In this document: in pieces, positions 1 through 7,946 of the stretch
How the letters are laid out: each line of letters starts with the position of its first letter
Numbering within the stretch: the first letter of the stretch is position 1
Translations under genes and position numbers: made by a program
Assembly (NCBI GenBank): GCA_022484595.1
Contig: JAKVLB010000005.1
Coordinates: 1 to 64,000 of the forward strand
Source of the DNA: Mageeibacillus sp.
GTDB lineage: Bacteria; Bacillota; Clostridia; Saccharofermentanales; Saccharofermentanaceae
Direction of reading: 5' to 3'
Length of the DNA stretch: 64,000 nt
The notes under the pieces: model-generated
Told to the model about the DNA's origin: nothing
Databases searched by the model: none
What the model saw: the letters and a program-made list of their open reading frames with translations, nothing else

Positions 1-1644
1 ATTGTCGGGTCTTCATCCGGCGACTCCACGTCCACTACAATGTATTTTACAATAAATCTTGCAACCGGAGAGATTGTTCAGCAGAACGCTGAAGACTATT
101 CATGGCTCGAGGATGCCAATTCCTATCACAGAACCTATACGGATTCCGAAGGAGTTAATTACGTTTTGACGAACAGCGGTATGTCACAGATTGATTTTAC
201 AGCCAAGACCGTGGAGACCACGTTCGATTACAGCTGGACAAACGTCAACATGAGCAGGATTGTCAACATGGATATTATCGAATGCAATGCGGATAAGCTT
301 GTCTATGGTGGAACGTTGAACGGCAGTATATATTCAGATGCGGCGCAGCCGTTTGAGCTTGTTACATTTACAAAGGCAGACACAAACCCTAATGTCGGCA
401 AGACTGCAATCAGCCTTTATGCCGGTGATTATGTGCCGGACTATATCGGTCAGGCCGTATGTGATTTTAACGAGACAAGCCCGGATTACAGAATCATCTA
501 TGACAACAATTACAGCATTGAAGATTACTATGATGAGGATCAGGCCAATTCACTGAACAGCGATGATGATTACAGCAAGCTGGAGAAGCAGGCGAACGCA
601 GGCCTGTCTGACAAACTTGCGGTTGACATGATGAACGGGGAAGGTCCGGACATTCTTTTCAATACAGGCAGCTTCTCACAGATCAACAACAGCGATTACC
701 TGCTTGATTTGAGCTCTTATGAATCGCAGTTTACATCAGATGAGTATTTCACGAATATTATCGACAGCGCGAAGGTCGGCGACAGCCTTTTCCAGATGCC
801 GGTATCTTATACGCTCAGCGGAATACTCACCAATTCCAAGAATGTTCCTGATGATGCCAAGGGATTTACATTCGATGAATACAAGCAGTTCGTCGACAGC
901 GTCTGCAACGGGACGGATCCTATTACATCGGGTCAGGCAGTTTATTTCACGACGTGCTTTTCGGGCATGTACGAGAAGTTCATTGTGGACGGACAGGCAA
1001 ATTTTAATAATGATGATTTTGCTGCGCTTGCAAATTACGTAAAGGACAATGTTCCGGAGACCGGTGTCAGCTGGAACAGTGATGATACGGACAGCGTAGC
1101 AGACGATACACCGGCCGCAACCAGAACCGATCTGAGCGGAATAGGATCATATTTCTCAAGCTATACTTCAGGAAACAAACTTATGGGTCTGCCGTCAACG
1201 GATGGCAGAGGATCTTACATTACGCCTGTATCGGTGGCGATTTCTTCTTCCGCGGCGGATCCTGATGCCTGCTGGTCATTTGTTCAGACATTGTTAAGTG
1301 AAGACACGCAGACGCGTATGGCTACCGGCGAATCAGGATTGAATCCGGTCAACCGCGCGGCGTTCGATACTTCTGCCGCACAGGCGCTCTCGTATTACCA
1401 GACATCTTCATCGGCGGATTACTATGTTGATTCAGCCGGAAAGAAGATAAATTACACACAGGATATGGTTGATTATTATAAGTCACTCGTGGAGAGCGCA
1501 GATTATATGCTCACTGACGATTCGGCAATCGACCTGATACTGATGGAGGAGATGCCCGCATTTTTCTCAGGTCAGAAGACGCTTGATGAAGTTACGGATA
1601 TTCTTCAGGACAGAGTACAGACTGTCATTGATGAGCGAGGCTAA
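1..1644 (+). CDS. Extracellular solute-binding protein with propeller-like N-terminal region (5' partial)
   Basis: The reading frame is open from base 1, so the true start and any signal peptide lie upstream; 547 residues are visible. Roughly the first 120 residues are short beta-strand-like stretches (for example IVNMDIIECNADKLVYGG) resembling blades of a propeller. From about residue 130 the protein looks like a family 1 ABC sugar-binding protein: ISLYAGDYVPDYIGQAVCDFNETSPDY, then GEGPDILFN and the late PVSVAISSSAADPDACWSFVQTLL type stretch. It probably sits outside the membrane and binds a sugar or peptide. No permease follows; a terminator comes directly after it. Family assignment is by resemblance only; the ligand is unknown. 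Confidence 0.7.
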   Translation: MVGSSSGDSTSTTMYFTINLATGEIVQQNAEDYSWLEDANSYHRTYTDSEGVNYVLTNSGMSQIDFTAKTVETTFDYSWTNVNMSRIVNMDIIECNADKLVYGGTLNGSIYSDAAQPFELVTFTKADTNPNVGKTAISLYAGDYVPDYIGQAVCDFNETSPDYRIIYDNNYSIEDYYDEDQANSLNSDDDYSKLEKQANAGLSDKLAVDMMNGEGPDILFNTGSFSQINNSDYLLDLSSYESQFTSDEYFTNIIDSAKVGDSLFQMPVSYTLSGILTNSKNVPDDAKGFTFDEYKQFVDSVCNGTDPITSGQAVYFTTCFSGMYEKFIVDGQANFNNDDFAALANYVKDNVPETGVSWNSDDTDSVADDTPAATRTDLSGIGSYFSSYTSGNKLMGLPSTDGRGSYITPVSVAISSSAADPDACWSFVQTLLSEDTQTRMATGESGLNPVNRAAFDTSAAQALSYYQTSSSADYYVDSAGKKINYTQDMVDYYKSLVESADYMLTDDSAIDLILMEEMPAFFSGQKTLDEVTDILQDRVQTVIDERG

Positions 1645-1677
1645 TCTGACAAATTAGTTGAAGTATACACACAGAAG

Positions 1678-1714
1678 ACACAGCCGTGACCTGACAGTCG
1701 CGGCTGTGTTTTTT
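1678..1714 (+). terminator. Rho-independent terminator of the solute-binding protein gene
   Basis: Arms 1678-1690 and 1697-1709 pair over 13 positions with one mismatch around a six-base loop, and a T run follows to 1714. It lies 34 bases after the stop codon. Confidence 0.85.
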
Positions 1715-1831
1715 CATCTCCGGAAAAGAGAATTATCAGAAAACGAGAAATTTCAAAGCCGACAAGAAGAAGCGCAACATTTTATTATTCTGACCTGTAT
1801 ATAAGATATAAACCTTTTGGAGGATAAATAC

Positions 1832-2914
1832 ATGAAGAACAGGAAACCATTGATGATAATTACAGTTGCGCTGGTTCTGGTGCTTATGATGGCAGGCTGT
1901 GCGAGAACTCACAGCTCTGACTCAAAGAACCGCGATGAGGAGGAACCGGAAGAAACTGCCGTTTGTACAACGGCTGCATACGGGGCGGATGAAGGTCTGA
2001 CAGAAGATATCGCAACGGAAGAAATTACTGCCGATGATTCGCTGTCAGCTGCCGGCAACGGAAATGTAAGCATGAATTCGGCTGACGGAACTGCCGTATC
2101 TTACGAGCCGGCTGACAGCGGAGAACCGGATCTTGATCCGGAGCAGGGCAGGCTTCTTGTAAGAACTGTCAGCATGAATGTCGAGACAAAGGATTTTCCG
2201 GGGCTTTGTAACACTGTTATTTCGCAGGCAGATGCACTCGGAGGATATATTGAGAATTCAAGCGTTACAGGGACCGGTATGGACGACGATCTGAGAAGCG
2301 CGACGTATGTTTTGAGGATCCCCGCAGACTCGCTGGACAGTCTCATTACTCAGGTCGGTACCGGAAGTGTTGTGATATCGAGCAATGAGAATACCTCAGA
2401 TGTTACGCTAACTTACAGTGATACAAAGGCACGGATTGACGCGCTGAAGCAGGAACGCGATCAGCTCATGGACCTTATGGCGCAGGCAAACGATCTTGAC
2501 ACTCTGCTCACGCTGCAAAACGAACTTACAAATGTCCGTTATGAGATAGACAGTGCCGAATCCCAGCTCCGGATAATGGCAAACCAGGTGAATTATGCTA
2601 CTTTGAATCTGACGGTAGACGAAGTTCTTGTGGAAGAAGAACCTGAAGAAGCGCATGTTGTATCCTACAGGGAGAAGATTGCCGATACTTTCAAAGAATC
2701 AGTCAGGAACATTAAGGAAGGGTTTATGGACTTTTTCCTCGGACTTGTCGCCGTGTCTCCGGTGCTCGTGCCTGTAATTGTTATTCTGGCGGCAGCGGCA
2801 ATCGTTATTATCGCAAGAATCAAAGCCGTAAAGAGAGCAAAGAAGACCGCAGACAAGGACGGCAATGATGCCGGAACGGACGCAGTGCCTGACGATAAGG
2901 CAGACAGAAGTTGA
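1832..2914 (+). CDS. DUF4349 lipoprotein
   Basis: Membrane lipoprotein of 360 residues. A TTG at 1817 would extend it, but that codon lies inside the ribosome site TGGAGG (1818-1823), so the ATG at 1832 is chosen. The signal peptide ends in MAGC with Cys23 as the lipid-bearing residue. An acidic, Ser/Thr-rich linker runs to about residue 105. The DUF4349 core follows (RLLVRTVSMNVETKDF, LGGYIENSSVTG), with a heptad-like helical stretch (residues 200-245) and a C-terminal transmembrane helix near 295-330 with a Lys/Arg-rich tail. DUF4349 proteins are widespread in Clostridia and their role is not established. It converges on the HAD gene with only six bases between the stops. Confidence 0.85.
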   Translation: MKNRKPLMIITVALVLVLMMAGCARTHSSDSKNRDEEEPEETAVCTTAAYGADEGLTEDIATEEITADDSLSAAGNGNVSMNSADGTAVSYEPADSGEPDLDPEQGRLLVRTVSMNVETKDFPGLCNTVISQADALGGYIENSSVTGTGMDDDLRSATYVLRIPADSLDSLITQVGTGSVVISSNENTSDVTLTYSDTKARIDALKQERDQLMDLMAQANDLDTLLTLQNELTNVRYEIDSAESQLRIMANQVNYATLNLTVDEVLVEEEPEEAHVVSYREKIADTFKESVRNIKEGFMDFFLGLVAVSPVLVPVIVILAAAAIVIIARIKAVKRAKKTADKDGNDAGTDAVPDDKADRS

Positions 2915-2920
2915 GGGAAA

Positions 2921-3631
2921 TTACCAGGAATAAAGAGAGTAGTCGCAGCTGCGGGCGAATGCGTCCCAGTTGTGCACATCTCCGCTTCCGATTGAGTCAT
3001 ATACCGCGCAGGTCATGAAGTCTCCGGCTGCCGCACCTCCTGTGGCAGCCGACACATCGTCATAGACGAGCGAGGCTGACGGACGCAGAAGAAGTGCCGG
3101 ATGAGTAGCGTTTACGTACTTCAGTGTAGCGAGGAAAATGTCCGGGGTGCTTTTGTCGGCGCGGACTTTCAGATCCTCAAGAGTTATTATTGCGTCGAAG
3201 AGGTCGAAAATACCATTGTGTCTCAGTGCCGCATAAGCATTCTCTCTGGTAAGCGCGGTTGATACCGCCATATAGAACCCAAGTCGTCTGGCAGCCGTAA
3301 GATAAGCGAGAGCACCCGGTTTAAGTGCAACGCTCTCCCGGTAGAATTCCCGAACTTCTGTATTCCAGCTGTCTTTGACTTCATCCGGTGTGACGGGAAG
3401 ATTGTAGCGGTGAACGGTGTATTGTGCCGCGTCATCTATAGATACCCGCTTGACCATATCGGTATAGTCCGGGGTAATCTCTATTCCGAAACGAGCAAGA
3501 AAATCGACATCCACCTTGTACCAGATGTTCATCGAATCAAGAAGGGTTCCGTCCAGATCAAAAATCAGCAGTTTAATTCCGCTGCTTTGAAGACCTGTAA
3601 GTTCAGGGTATTTCTGAAAAGGAGCAATCAC
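2921..3631 (-). CDS. HAD-superfamily hydrolase (phosphatase, subfamily IA-like)
   Basis: Protein of 236 residues starting with GTG that overlaps the TGA of the fumarase beta gene (GTGA), so the two are translationally coupled. Motif I is FDLDGT with Asp25 as nucleophile and Asp27 as acid/base. Motif II is the Ser-Thr of MAVSTALT, motif III the Lys of RADKSTPD, and motif IV the Asp pair of VYDDVSAATGGAAAGDF. The cap between motifs I and II is helical, as in phosphoglycolate or beta-phosphoglucomutase-like members. Coupling to fumarase suggests clearing of a phosphorylated metabolite, but the substrate cannot be told from sequence. It is the last gene of the operon. Confidence 0.85.
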   Translation of the reverse strand: MIAPFQKYPELTGLQSSGIKLLIFDLDGTLLDSMNIWYKVDVDFLARFGIEITPDYTDMVKRVSIDDAAQYTVHRYNLPVTPDEVKDSWNTEVREFYRESVALKPGALAYLTAARRLGFYMAVSTALTRENAYAALRHNGIFDLFDAIITLEDLKVRADKSTPDIFLATLKYVNATHPALLLRPSASLVYDDVSAATGGAAAGDFMTCAVYDSIGSGDVHNWDAFARSCDYSLYSW

Positions 3632-4251
3632 TTTATAAAATCCAGTCTGCCCTTGAGATTATCCAGGGCAGCTTCCTTTTTCTTCTCAAATTCGGCTTTG
3701 TTGTTTTCAATTAGATTATTGCCGTAAGAATCGATCGATACTATGAGCGGGCCGAACTTACTGACTTTGAGTTCCCACATTGCTTCGGGCATTCCGAGGT
3801 CAAGCCACTCGACTCCCGCGACATCGAGGCATTCTTCAGCCGCAACGACTGCGCAGCCGCCGGGGAAAATGGTGTGGATTGCGCAGTTGTCTACGCAGCC
3901 CTTTGTGGTCTTCGGCCCCATTCCGCCTTTGCCGATTATAATTTTCGCCCCTGTTATTGCAAGAAATTCAGCCTCGGCCTTCTCCATGCGCATCGAAGTT
4001 GTCGGCCCGACGCTGATTACCTTGTATTTGTCGGGCTGTCCGTCCAAAGAAATCTTCTTCATAATCGGCCCGGCATGGAAAACCGCGCGGCCCTTAAGCT
4101 CTACGGGCGGCTTCATACCGCCGAGTACCACCCTGTGGTGCACGTCATCCCTGCCGGTTGTGACATCACCTGTCAGGTATATAACATCGCCTATATGAAC
4201 CTTGCGGATATCCTCGTCGCTGACAGGTGTTGTAAATTCAAAAGTACTCAT
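3628..4251 (-). CDS. fumB: Fumarate hydratase class I, beta subunit
   Basis: C-terminal half of the two-subunit, oxygen-sensitive iron-sulfur fumarase (207 residues), which interconverts malate and fumarate in the cytoplasm. The ATG at 4251 is chosen because it overlaps the alpha-subunit stop (ATGA); an in-frame extension upstream would run into the alpha gene. Visible family stretches are GDVIYLTGDVTTGRDDVHHR, the substrate-binding SVGPTTSMRMEKAE, and IIGKGGMG with the following lysine. Tartrate dehydratase has the same architecture and cannot be fully excluded. With oxaloacetate decarboxylase elsewhere in the window, a role in the C4-dicarboxylate branch of fermentation is reasonable. Confidence 0.88.
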   Translation of the reverse strand: MSTFEFTTPVSDEDIRKVHIGDVIYLTGDVTTGRDDVHHRVVLGGMKPPVELKGRAVFHAGPIMKKISLDGQPDKYKVISVGPTTSMRMEKAEAEFLAITGAKIIIGKGGMGPKTTKGCVDNCAIHTIFPGGCAVVAAEECLDVAGVEWLDLGMPEAMWELKVSKFGPLIVSIDSYGNNLIENNKAEFEKKKEAALDNLKGRLDFIK

Positions 4252-5150
4252 AGTGTGACTCCCTTGTGTGTGAAGAAATCGTAGCTCATATCCGGGTGTA
4301 TTCTTATTCCGGCCCGTCTGTGCGCCCAGCACGCCGTGCTCATTCCGACTGCGAGAGTCGCAGGGTGGCGCGCCGCCTGTTCAATGTTGACGCCCATAAC
4401 GGACATCCTGCCACCGAATCCGCCCGGTCCCAGGCCGATTGAATTGAGGCCTTCTTCAATATCTTTTTCCATCTGTGCAGCTTTGAGGTTAGGGTTATGT
4501 GAGCCGACAGGTCTGAGAAGAGCTTTCTTTGACAGCTTCGCGGCGACTTCTGCCGAGCCTGCGATTCCGATTCCGACGAGTCCCGGCGGGCAGGCATTAA
4601 CGCCGTATGTCGTCATCTGATCGAAAACCGCCCGGGCGATCCCATCGTATCCCTCAAGCGGCATAAGCACTTTTGCCATTCCCGGAAGCGAACATCCGCC
4701 GCCTGCCATATAGAAGAACAGTTCAAGCTCGTCACTGTCCTGAACAAGCTCCCAGTCAATCCACGGAACCTTGTGGCCTATGTTGCTGCCGGTGTTATAT
4801 TCGTCGAAAACCTCGACCGCATTGTGTCTGAGAGGCGCCCTTACCGTGGCTTTTTTGATTGCTTCGATAAGCGAAGGTTCAATCTCATTCAGGAAAGGCC
4901 AGCCTGTTCCTACGCGCACGAAAAATTGCGGTATTCCGGTGTCCTGGCATGACGGTCTTCCGAGCTCGTCTGCCATCTCCATGTTCTTTGCCATAACGTT
5001 ATAAATTGCCGGCGCAAAGCCTTCGGTCTCCACCTCGCGCATCTGCGCAAGCCTTGTATTCACATCATCCGGAAGATGAGAGCTTGCATGGCAGACGAAT
5101 GAAGAAATAAGTTCGGATAACCGGTCTACTTTGTTGCTGTCATAAGACAT
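4248..5150 (-). CDS. fumA: Fumarate hydratase class I, alpha subunit
   Basis: N-terminal, cluster-bearing half of the two-subunit class I fumarase, 300 residues. The three cysteines expected to hold the [4Fe-4S] cluster are present: Cys68 (PSCQDTG), Cys187 (CPPGLVGIG) and Cys275 (STACWAHRR). The ribosome site GGAGG lies eight bases before the ATG. It is the first gene of the operon with the beta subunit and a HAD phosphatase, overlapping the next gene by four bases. A TATAAT-like box lies at 5194-5199 on the minus strand without a convincing -35. Symbols follow general usage; tartrate dehydratase alpha is the alternative. Confidence 0.9.
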   Translation of the reverse strand: MSYDSNKVDRLSELISSFVCHASSHLPDDVNTRLAQMREVETEGFAPAIYNVMAKNMEMADELGRPSCQDTGIPQFFVRVGTGWPFLNEIEPSLIEAIKKATVRAPLRHNAVEVFDEYNTGSNIGHKVPWIDWELVQDSDELELFFYMAGGGCSLPGMAKVLMPLEGYDGIARAVFDQMTTYGVNACPPGLVGIGIAGSAEVAAKLSKKALLRPVGSHNPNLKAAQMEKDIEEGLNSIGLGPGGFGGRMSVMGVNIEQAARHPATLAVGMSTACWAHRRAGIRIHPDMSYDFFTHKGVTL

Positions 5151-5290
5151 ATTGCGAACCTCCGAGTTGCTGATTGACTTATTACAAAGACAATTATATC
5201 ATTTGAACTTTCTTATTCCGCTGACAGTTTGCATAAAGACGCGGAATCAATTACGATACGGATAAATATGCGATAACGGAGAACGGAGAA

Positions 5291-6208
5291 ATGAAATATA
5301 TAGCCTTGAGAGCCGCCGAGCTTGTCAGAAGAAAATACATAAGGATGTGTGAGGACTTTGATAATCCCAGGCTGTCAGCCGAGACATACCCTGATGAAGT
5401 AAGTGTCTGTTCGGGTGAATACCTGCCCGGTCTGTCGTATGACTGTTACATGCGCAATGATTGCAAGGAGTCTGAAGGTGACGGCTTTGTTCTGATTCAC
5501 GGCGGCGCTTTTGTTTATGGAAGCAGGGTGCTCGACAAGCGGTTCGGAATGGAACTTGCGGCCTTCTCGCACCTGCCCGTTTTTTCTATAGACTATACAC
5601 TTATGCCGCAGGCTGGGCTCATACAGATAATTGACGAGATAACCAAAGCCATGAATTTCTTTGCATCTGAATGCAGAGTGAGCCGGATACATACTGTGGG
5701 CGATTCCGCGGGAGGATATCTTGCGTATCTGTCGGCTCTGGCATTGCGAAACACGGATATAAAAGAAGCGCTCGGGCTTGAGTCCGCGTGCGGATGCGAG
5801 ATCTTATCAGCGGGCCTGATATGCGGGTGCTATGAGGTCGGACGGAATAAGTTTCCGGGGATATTTTTTGATAAGCGGGATCGAAAAGACAGAAGCGGGC
5901 TGCCCGGTTTTGTATATGATGCGGCTTCGGCGGGAAAATCCGACAGACAGCTCAAAGTCGCGATTGTGACCGGAGAAGATGATTTTCTTCGCAAAGACAA
6001 TCTGAGGCTCAAGGCGGCGCTTGATGAAGCCGGGGCTGACCCGCTTCTGCTTGACTGTCCTGATGTGATATCAGGAGGCGTCAGAATGAGCATGACGCAC
6101 GTGTTCCCGATTGCACATCCGGACTGGCCGCAGGGGCATGAAGCAATTGAGCTGATAACGCGCAATTGCAGGCGATGCGGGTCTCAGGAAGGATTTGTCG
6201 CCTTATAG
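5291..6208 (+). CDS. Alpha/beta hydrolase, hormone-sensitive-lipase-type esterase
   Basis: Cytoplasmic carboxylesterase-like protein of 305 residues with no signal peptide. The oxyanion-hole motif HGGAF is at 70-74. The nucleophile elbow GDSAGG places Ser139 as catalytic serine. The acid is probably in GEDDFLRKDN near residue 235 and the base His in MTHVFPIAHP near 270. This order is that of the HSL (family IV) esterases, which remove acetyl or other short acyl groups from sugars and small esters. The substrate cannot be read from sequence; de-acetylation of imported oligosaccharides is possible but unproven. It stands alone and converges on ribU with a 25-base overlap of the 3' ends. Confidence 0.8.
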   Translation: MKYIALRAAELVRRKYIRMCEDFDNPRLSAETYPDEVSVCSGEYLPGLSYDCYMRNDCKESEGDGFVLIHGGAFVYGSRVLDKRFGMELAAFSHLPVFSIDYTLMPQAGLIQIIDEITKAMNFFASECRVSRIHTVGDSAGGYLAYLSALALRNTDIKEALGLESACGCEILSAGLICGCYEVGRNKFPGIFFDKRDRKDRSGLPGFVYDAASAGKSDRQLKVAIVTGEDDFLRKDNLRLKAALDEAGADPLLLDCPDVISGGVRMSMTHVFPIAHPDWPQGHEAIELITRNCRRCGSQEGFVAL

Positions 6209-6831
6209 GTTTTGTCTATGAGCCTTGATACAGGTTTATAGACTATGAATGTGACGATTGAGACCACCGTTCCTTTGAACAGATTGAAAGGAACAAATGC
6301 CAGAACAAGAAGCGTCAGCTGTGATTTGATAAGGGGATTCACCGCGGCGCTCATGCTGATTATCGCGTCAGTCGAAAAATTCATAACCGAGCCGTATAAC
6401 GGAAGCGTCAGGAAGGCGTTGACCGGAACGGCCACCAGAGCAAGTGCCAGTGTGCCGATGAACATTGAGATAATTGCACCTTTGAGGGTTCTGTGTTTTA
6501 CATAGAACAGTCCTGCGGTACCGACATACAAAGATCCGGTTATGAAGTTGGAGAGTTCGCCGATTCCCATAGTTCCGGTGAAGGGCAGATGAATGAGGTT
6601 CTTGGCGAGTTCTATAACGATGCCGTAAACAGGCCCCAGGGCAAATGCGCCGACAAGAACCGGAATCTCAGAGAAATCGAACTTGAGGAACGGAGGCATC
6701 AGAGGCAGCGGTATCTCAAGAAACATAAGAATCTCTGACAGCGCGGCAAATACAGCGCACGTAGCAATGCGACGGATAATCGCAGATCTTCTTGCACGTG
6801 AAGAAACAGTGGGGTTTGTGGAACAGGACAT
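6184..6831 (-). CDS. ribU: ECF transporter S component, riboflavin-specific (RibU)
   Basis: Membrane substrate-binding subunit of an energy-coupling-factor importer, 215 residues from the ATG at 6831. A longer open frame extends upstream, but those codons are the FMN riboswitch, so they are excluded. Five to six hydrophobic helices are visible. The family signature is clear: FLKFDFSEIPVLVGAFALGP followed by GIVIELAKNLIHLP and GELSNFI. RibU binds riboflavin or FMN and works with the shared EcfA/A'/T module, which is not in this window. The riboswitch directly upstream independently supports the substrate. The gene has its own promoter after the nucleotidyltransferase stop. Confidence 0.93.
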   Translation of the reverse strand: MSCSTNPTVSSRARRSAIIRRIATCAVFAALSEILMFLEIPLPLMPPFLKFDFSEIPVLVGAFALGPVYGIVIELAKNLIHLPFTGTMGIGELSNFITGSLYVGTAGLFYVKHRTLKGAIISMFIGTLALALVAVPVNAFLTLPLYGSVMNFSTDAIISMSAAVNPLIKSQLTLLVLAFVPFNLFKGTVVSIVTFIVYKPVSRLIDKTYKATNPS

Positions 6832-6841
6832 AAATGATACA

Positions 6842-6992
6842 CTTCCTTTCATCCGGACTTTACCGTCGGTCGCAGAATCTCGCTGCGTCAGCATATGTTC
6901 AAAATTACATACGCTTGTGGACTTCCGTCTGCACAATCACTTTGAAAGGAGACGGTCACCACCGGTCGGAGAATCACACTCCGCCTTGGATA
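6842..6992 (-). ncRNA. FMN riboswitch (RFN element)
   Basis: Read on the minus strand, the leader shows the conserved RFN blocks in order: AAGGCGGAGTG, GATTCTCCGACCGGTGGT, AGACGGAAGTCC, then GAGATTCTGCGACCGACGGT and AAAGTCCGGATG. These correspond to the GGGCAGGGTG, CCGACCGGCGGT, AGTCC, CCGACAGT and AAGTCTGGATG segments of known FMN aptamers. The ribosome site AAAGGAAG follows directly after the last block, some 13 bases before the ribU start, and no T-tailed terminator hairpin is apparent. Control by hiding the ribosome site is therefore the likelier mode, by inference. Confidence 0.92.
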
Positions 6993-7000
6993 TCGCGTTA

Positions 7001-7028
7001 ATTATACTATCAGATAACTAAATGTAAA
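7001..7028 (-). promoter_or_regulatory. Promoter of the riboswitch-ribU transcript
   Basis: On the minus strand, TTTACA (7023-7028) and TATAAT (7001-7006) are separated by 16 bases, and transcription would begin just before the FMN aptamer. The -35 lies in the short gap after the nucleotidyltransferase stop. Confidence 0.7.
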
Positions 7029-7039
7029 GGTATAAAGGT

Positions 7040-7783
7040 CTATTTGTTCTCATATTCTTTGCAGGTTGCGGCATAGTTATCGGGAGTACCGATGTCGATG
7101 CATTCACCCCGGCCGCGGTATGCGTAAACCGGCATCTGTCTGTAAAGCCATGACGGAAAATTGCCCGGTGCGTCCGGTGAATTGCCCTCTTCAATATATC
7201 TGTCAAACAGCGGCAGTATATCGCGTCCATAGAAATATGCGGCGTAAATTCCCCACTCAGTCCTGGGTTCGGCGGGCTTCTCCTCCATATGAAGTATGCG
7301 GCCGTCTTCGGCAATTTCCGCGATGGCAAGCTTTCTGCGCTGCTCTATGTCCGGGACATTTATGGCAATCAGTGTCGGAGCGTTCTTCTCACGGAAGAAG
7401 TCATACATGCCTTCGAGTGAGTAAGTGAAGATGTTATCGCCTGCGAAAACAGCAATATCATCATCAATGCCTTCGCTCTTGAGAGTGAATACAATGTCTC
7501 CGATCGCGCCTCTTCTGTTATCGTTGTCTGTGGTTCCGTCATCTATGACCTTAATCGGAGCTTTGCCATTGCGGTCTGAGTCCGTAGCCCACGACGAGAA
7601 CTGATCAGCGAAACGCGAATTTGTTACAATATATATTTTGCTGATGTCTTTGAGCTTATCTATGTCATCTATGATGTAGTCAATTATGAGCTGTTTTCCC
7701 AAAGGCAGAAGAGACTTGGGCGTATTGATTGTGAGGGGGTATAAACGGGTTGCATAGCCTGCTGCGAGTAAAATTGCAATCAT
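7040..7783 (-). CDS. Sugar/choline-type nucleotidyltransferase
   Basis: Cytoplasmic enzyme of 247 residues with the nucleotidyltransferase fold. The N-terminal signature LLAAGYATRLYPLT with a downstream Lys (TPKSLLPL) is the NTP-binding loop, and the Asp of FAGDNIF near residue 117 is the probable metal ligand. The C-terminal GECIDIGTPDNY is typical of glucose-1-phosphate thymidylyltransferase or LicC-like enzymes. It has no hexapeptide-repeat domain, so it is a single-domain type. The sugar phosphate (or phosphocholine) and nucleotide cannot be decided by eye. It is transcribed away from glmU, with a 163-base shared upstream region. Confidence 0.82.
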   Translation of the reverse strand: MIAILLAAGYATRLYPLTINTPKSLLPLGKQLIIDYIIDDIDKLKDISKIYIVTNSRFADQFSSWATDSDRNGKAPIKVIDDGTTDNDNRRGAIGDIVFTLKSEGIDDDIAVFAGDNIFTYSLEGMYDFFREKNAPTLIAINVPDIEQRRKLAIAEIAEDGRILHMEEKPAEPRTEWGIYAAYFYGRDILPLFDRYIEEGNSPDAPGNFPSWLYRQMPVYAYRGRGECIDIGTPDNYAATCKEYENK

Positions 7784-7893
7784 GGGTTCATCTCCTTTGA
7801 TGACTTAATTACCAAAAGTATACACCCTTTTGACAAAAAGTCTTAACCGGAGAAACAAATTGAGACTCTTTAGTGTCCAAAAGCATAATAAAG

Positions 7894-7904
7894 TTTGCTA
7901 TAAT
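7894..7904 (+). promoter_or_regulatory. Extended -10 promoter of glmU-pth-mfd
   Basis: TTTGCTATAAT contains a TGN-TATAAT extended -10 with the hexamer at 7899-7904, 42 bases before the GTG start of glmU. No good -35 is seen at 16-18 bases upstream, which fits an extended -10 promoter. Confidence 0.45.
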
Positions 7905-7946
7905 TAACGCGCGAAAGCTACTATGATTTAAAAGAAGGAAGATAAA

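Noticed and set aside
6832-6936. N-terminal extension of RibU
   Set aside because: These codons are the FMN riboswitch, and the ribosome site lies just before the ATG at 6831.
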